Source: Sarcocystis neurona (Eukaryota; Apicomplexa; Conoidasida; Eucoccidiorida; Sarcocystidae). From it: a stretch of DNA of 64,000 nt. Position numbers and translations under genes: made by a program. Shown one piece after another: positions 63,501 through 64,000 of the stretch; position 1 is the stretch's first letter, and each line of letters opens with the position of its first letter. The notes under the pieces were generated by a model that saw only the letters and a program-made list of their open reading frames with translations, had not been told where the DNA came from and did no database searches. The stretch spans positions 2,378,476-2,442,475 of the forward strand of contig KL647295.1 of the NCBI GenBank assembly GCA_000727475.1. Direction: 5' to 3'.

Positions 63501-64000
63501 CGATGTTGGGGCTCACGTGCCACGGATTAGCCAGTAGATGCCTGATGATCTGGCGCACTGATATAAGCAGTAGATTTCCGTGGAACACATCCTTTCCAAT
63601 CTAGCGACCATCGTCCCTCAAGTGGACAACCCACACGTCAACACACGCAGCCTGGAAATGTTGCTCCACAGATGAGGCCGGTTTTATTGAACGCTCGTCT
63701 CACTTGTGTCAAATATCCAGGTGTCGTTGCAGCAGGCAAACGGGGAGCTGGATGTACATCCTCCAAAGAAGAGAACGGCGCTCTCCGTGATGCACGTGCT
63801 TGTGTGTAGAGCTCGAGGCGGTGGTCGTGAGGAAACAGGAATATCCAGTTGTCTCCACACGGCTGTACCTGCAATAGAAAGCACTCGGGATGCAGGTTGA
63901 GATGCAGGTAACCTTGGGCTGACATTGTGGCTCGTGCACTGAGAGATCCTTTAGGCATCCTCATCGTCTGTGATGTTCCATTTCCAGCTATGTACGGTGA
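29634..64000 (-). CDS. Axonemal dynein heavy chain, outer-arm alpha-like, with Kelch/IPT/filamin N-terminus (5' end outside window)
   Basis: This is the force-generating ATPase of flagellar outer arms; in an apicomplexan it would serve the male gamete. From about 61.46 kb to the stop at 29634 I could follow 55 consecutive exons with matching phase at all 54 junctions, encoding roughly 4,270 residues. One further Kelch exon (63704-63868) is clear, and the links between 61.5 and 63.7 kb are unresolved. The order is Kelch blades, IPT/TIG, filamin repeat, short tail, linker, six AAA modules with P-loops in AAA1-AAA4, coiled-coil stalk with microtubule-binding domain, and C-terminal domain. The Kelch/filamin N-terminus and short tail match the Chlamydomonas outer-arm alpha chain rather than inner-arm or cytoplasmic dyneins. 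Oddities are a large acidic insert before AAA6, one GC-AG intron and many intronic tandem duplications. The initiator codon is not in the window. Exons are listed under the domain entries. Confidence 0.96.
29731..30050. repeat. Tandem duplication, about 150-bp unit, in the last dynein intron
   Basis: Two full copies begin with gacaagagag at 29731 and 29882, and a third partial copy begins at 30041. Shared internal blocks include cggtataccata, ttttctttcgc, aaattaccagcaa and gtggacgcagttc. The copies differ by substitutions and small indels. Confidence 0.9.
34959..34960 (-). other. Non-canonical GC 5' splice site in the dynein gene
   Basis: Exon 35094-34960 ends in CTCAAG followed by GCAAGT, and the next exon starts after cttcag at 34588. 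Conserved protein (WLK then [11 protein letters not shown]) and phase 0 demand this junction, and no GT lies at the required place. The flanks match the strong consensus (AAG|GCAAGT) typical of GC-AG introns. Confidence 0.8.
35935..36026. repeat. TA-rich microsatellite with an imperfect 52-bp duplication
   Basis: Two runs of TA dinucleotides are each followed by a similar cacatattttgaatgg or cacatatttcgaatgg block, inside the dynein intron between exons 36204 and 35782. Confidence 0.85.
36918..38774 (-). other. Acidic low-complexity insert in the dynein motor before AAA6
   Basis: Exons 38774-38562 (71 codons), 38053-37504 (about 183 codons) and the first half of 37093-36783 encode about 310 residues rich in Glu, Asp, Ser, Gly and Ala, with blocks such as [17 protein letters not shown]. 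They join in phase with the lid exon ending at 39027 and with the conserved [17 protein letters not shown]. Typical dyneins pass this point directly. The splice sites are canonical except a weaker GTTAGT donor at 37503. The function is unknown; a disordered surface loop is likely. Confidence 0.82.
39027..41287 (-). other. Dynein AAA5 and its helical lid
   Basis: Exons 41287-41100, 40690-40543, 40275-39985, 39636-39484 and 39296-39027. Landmarks are [89 protein letters not shown] and [16 protein letters not shown]. The junction at 41100 is phase 2, so an apparent in-frame TGA just downstream is intronic. Confidence 0.94.
41457..43297 (-). other. Dynein stalk coiled coil and microtubule-binding tip
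   Basis: Exons 43297-42973 (CC1, from [20 protein letters not shown]), 42690-42508 and 42360-41989 (tip and turn, [54 protein letters not shown]) and 41624-41457 (CC2, [17 protein letters not shown]). The order and lengths match a normal stalk. The tip carries the microtubule-binding domain. Confidence 0.94.
41683..41739. repeat. Two adjacent perfect hairpins in a dynein intron
   Basis: gggcagtg (41683-41690) pairs with cactgccc (41700-41707). Immediately after, cgcaggctgtgtg (41709-41721) pairs with cacacagcctgcg (41727-41739) across a five-base loop. Both stems are perfect. They lie in the intron 41625-41988, about 60 bases upstream of the CC2 exon in transcript orientation. Confidence 0.85.
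43540..45157 (-). other. Dynein AAA4
   Basis: Exons 45157-44862, 44580-44422, 44291-44074 and 43758-43540. Walker A is [13 protein letters not shown] and the Walker B strand is [20 protein letters not shown] and [15 protein letters not shown] complete the module that leads into the stalk. Confidence 0.95.
45418..47814 (-). other. Dynein AAA3
   Basis: Exons 47814-47617, 47297-46966, 46584-46212, 45925-45815 and 45631-45418. Walker A is GLAGCGKTQ and Walker B is [37 protein letters not shown] and [12 protein letters not shown] follow. AAA3 is the main regulatory nucleotide site. Confidence 0.95.
48026..49307 (-). other. Dynein AAA2
   Basis: Exons 49307-49007, 48689-48391 and 48210-48026. Walker A is [12 protein letters not shown]. 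The Walker B region reads [20 protein letters not shown], followed by NERIPL and [11 protein letters not shown]. It is predicted to bind nucleotide structurally, as in other dyneins. Confidence 0.95.
49383..49442. repeat. 30-bp tandem duplication in a dynein intron
   Basis: Two adjacent copies beginning gggcagacttaactggtaca differ at one base. It lies in the intron 49308-49540. Confidence 0.97.
49541..51147 (-). other. Dynein AAA1, main catalytic ATPase site
   Basis: Exons 51147-50872, 50359-50177 and 49901-49541. Walker A is [10 protein letters not shown], Walker B is CFDEFNR, followed by [12 protein letters not shown] and [12 protein letters not shown]. All catalytic residues expected for an active primary ATP hydrolysis site are present. 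Confidence 0.97.
51412..54065 (-). other. Dynein linker (DHC_N2)
   Basis: Exons 54065-53887, 53583-52995, 52461-52261 and 51645-51412. Landmarks are [74 protein letters not shown] and [13 protein letters not shown]. The linker is the mechanical lever that docks on the AAA ring. All junctions are phase-consistent. Confidence 0.93.
51696..51983. repeat. 144-bp tandem duplication in a dynein intron, open in the coding frame
   Basis: Two adjacent 144-bp copies start at 51696 and 51840 (gtgcagtggaataatatggc) and differ by only a few bases. They lie in the intron 51646-52260. Because 144 is divisible by three, the minus-strand frame of the downstream linker exon stays open through both copies for 279 codons, encoding a 48-residue repeat. 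Conserved linker sequence (EQIQN joined to GHPEAMQ) argues for removal by splicing. Confidence 0.93.
54429..56772 (-). other. Dynein tail (DHC_N1-like), shortened
   Basis: Exons 56772-56573, 56133-55914, 55542-55255 and 54662-54429 encode helical, Lys/Glu-rich sequence including [42 protein letters not shown] and [10 protein letters not shown]. These are recognisable DHC_N1 landmarks. The tail is only some 300 residues, far shorter than in beta/gamma or cytoplasmic chains, as expected for an alpha-type chain whose N-terminus is replaced by Kelch and Ig modules. Confidence 0.85.
56199..56460. repeat. 131-bp tandem duplication in a dynein intron
   Basis: Copies begin cagacgcttctctgtgcatc at 56199 and 56330 and share long blocks through acacaggacaccaggtagac. 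They lie in the intron 56134-56572. Confidence 0.95.
57196..58017 (-). other. Dynein filamin/ABP280-type Ig repeat
   Basis: Exons 58017-57764 and 57471-57196 join in phase 0. The first has [11 protein letters not shown] and a [16 protein letters not shown] strand. The second has [19 protein letters not shown] and GSPFHASF, the diagnostic DNGTYTARY motif of filamin repeats. Exon 57471-57196 then runs into the tail. Confidence 0.9.
57950..58871 (-). other. Dynein IPT/TIG (Ig-like) domain
   Basis: Exon 58871-58615 finishes the last Kelch blade ([12 protein letters not shown]) and reads into [19 protein letters not shown] and [13 protein letters not shown], the usual IPT/TIG pattern. It continues through SPTEISAQT into the next exon (58017-57764, phase 1). 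This domain links the propeller to the filamin repeat. Confidence 0.9.
59016..59145. repeat. 65-bp tandem duplication in a dynein intron
   Basis: Two adjacent copies begin gtgcaccaaacgcaggctga at 59016 and 59081 and both carry ggcggcagaagctgagtaag. They lie in the intron 58872-59471. Confidence 0.95.
59472..63868 (-). other. Dynein N-terminal Kelch repeats
   Basis: At least five blade motifs are visible: PPPRALH...VLFFGG...NDTWIFDT (exon 63704-63868), IVVFGGHGG...FNDVWVLDL (about 61460-61170), LFVFGG plus [14 protein letters not shown] (60782-60733 and 60328-60268), LFIFGGCG and LLILFGGW (59867-59472). The Kelch hallmark of a double glycine followed by N-D-W is clear. Exons between 61460 and 63704 are not resolved; one open stretch (about 61840-61775, [17 protein letters not shown]) looks coding. 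In outer-arm dyneins this propeller sits at the base of the tail. Confidence 0.88.
60647..60688. repeat. TA microsatellite in a dynein intron
   Basis: TA runs interrupted by GT, in the intron between exons 60733 and 60328. Confidence 0.95.

Noticed and set aside
1..64000. Bacterial-type features (operons, CRISPR arrays, insertion sequences, tRNA or rRNA genes)
   Set aside because: All recognisable genes are intron-split eukaryotic genes. No regularly spaced repeats, transposase, tRNA B-box-like or rRNA sequence was recognised by eye; a tRNAscan or Infernal search would be decisive.

Overview
The window looks like nuclear DNA of an apicomplexan, most likely a coccidian related to Toxoplasma, Neospora or Sarcocystis. 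Four observations point that way. Every gene is split by GT-AG introns of about 100 bp to 1.8 kb. Non-coding DNA is full of CA, TA and CGTA-type simple sequence. Conserved domains are interrupted by Ser, Ala or acidic low-complexity inserts. The gene set (FNT-type lactate/formate transporter, DHHC acyltransferase, mitochondrial adrenodoxin-type reductase, flagellar outer-arm dynein) fits a parasite with flagellated male gametes. The species cannot be named from the sequence alone.

Layout. (1) 157-4549, + strand: a DHHC palmitoyltransferase in three phase-consistent exons, with a very long N-terminus and a Ser/Asp-rich insert before the DHHC zinc domain; its 3' end is uncertain. (2) 8219-13987, + strand: a formate/nitrite transporter family gene whose C-terminus can be read from two splice patterns. 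(3) 18973-28568, + strand: a ten-exon gene for mitochondrial NADPH:adrenodoxin (ferredoxin) reductase. (4) 29634 to beyond 64000, - strand: most of a giant axonemal dynein heavy chain gene that is cut by the window edge. At least 56 exons are visible. I followed the frame through 55 consecutive exons, from about 61.46 kb to the stop codon, with matching phase at each of the 54 junctions. The order is Kelch repeats, IPT/TIG, filamin repeat, short tail, linker, AAA1-AAA4, stalk with microtubule-binding tip, AAA5, AAA6, C-terminal domain. The Kelch/IPT/filamin N-terminus matches the outer-arm alpha-type heavy chain known from Chlamydomonas.

The four genes do not form a pathway: membrane protein acylation, organic acid/proton export, mitochondrial electron supply for Fe-S and heme biosynthesis, and gamete motility. 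The reductase and dynein genes converge, with stop codons 1.07 kb apart. The intergenic gaps (4550-8218, 13988-18972, 28569-29633) show no convincing gene.

Most unusual: an acidic insert of about 310 residues, spread over three exons, inside the dynein motor before AAA6; a GC-AG intron in the same gene; repeated short tandem duplications inside dynein introns, one of which (144 bp) stays open in the frame of the neighbouring exon; and the alternative C-termini of the transporter.
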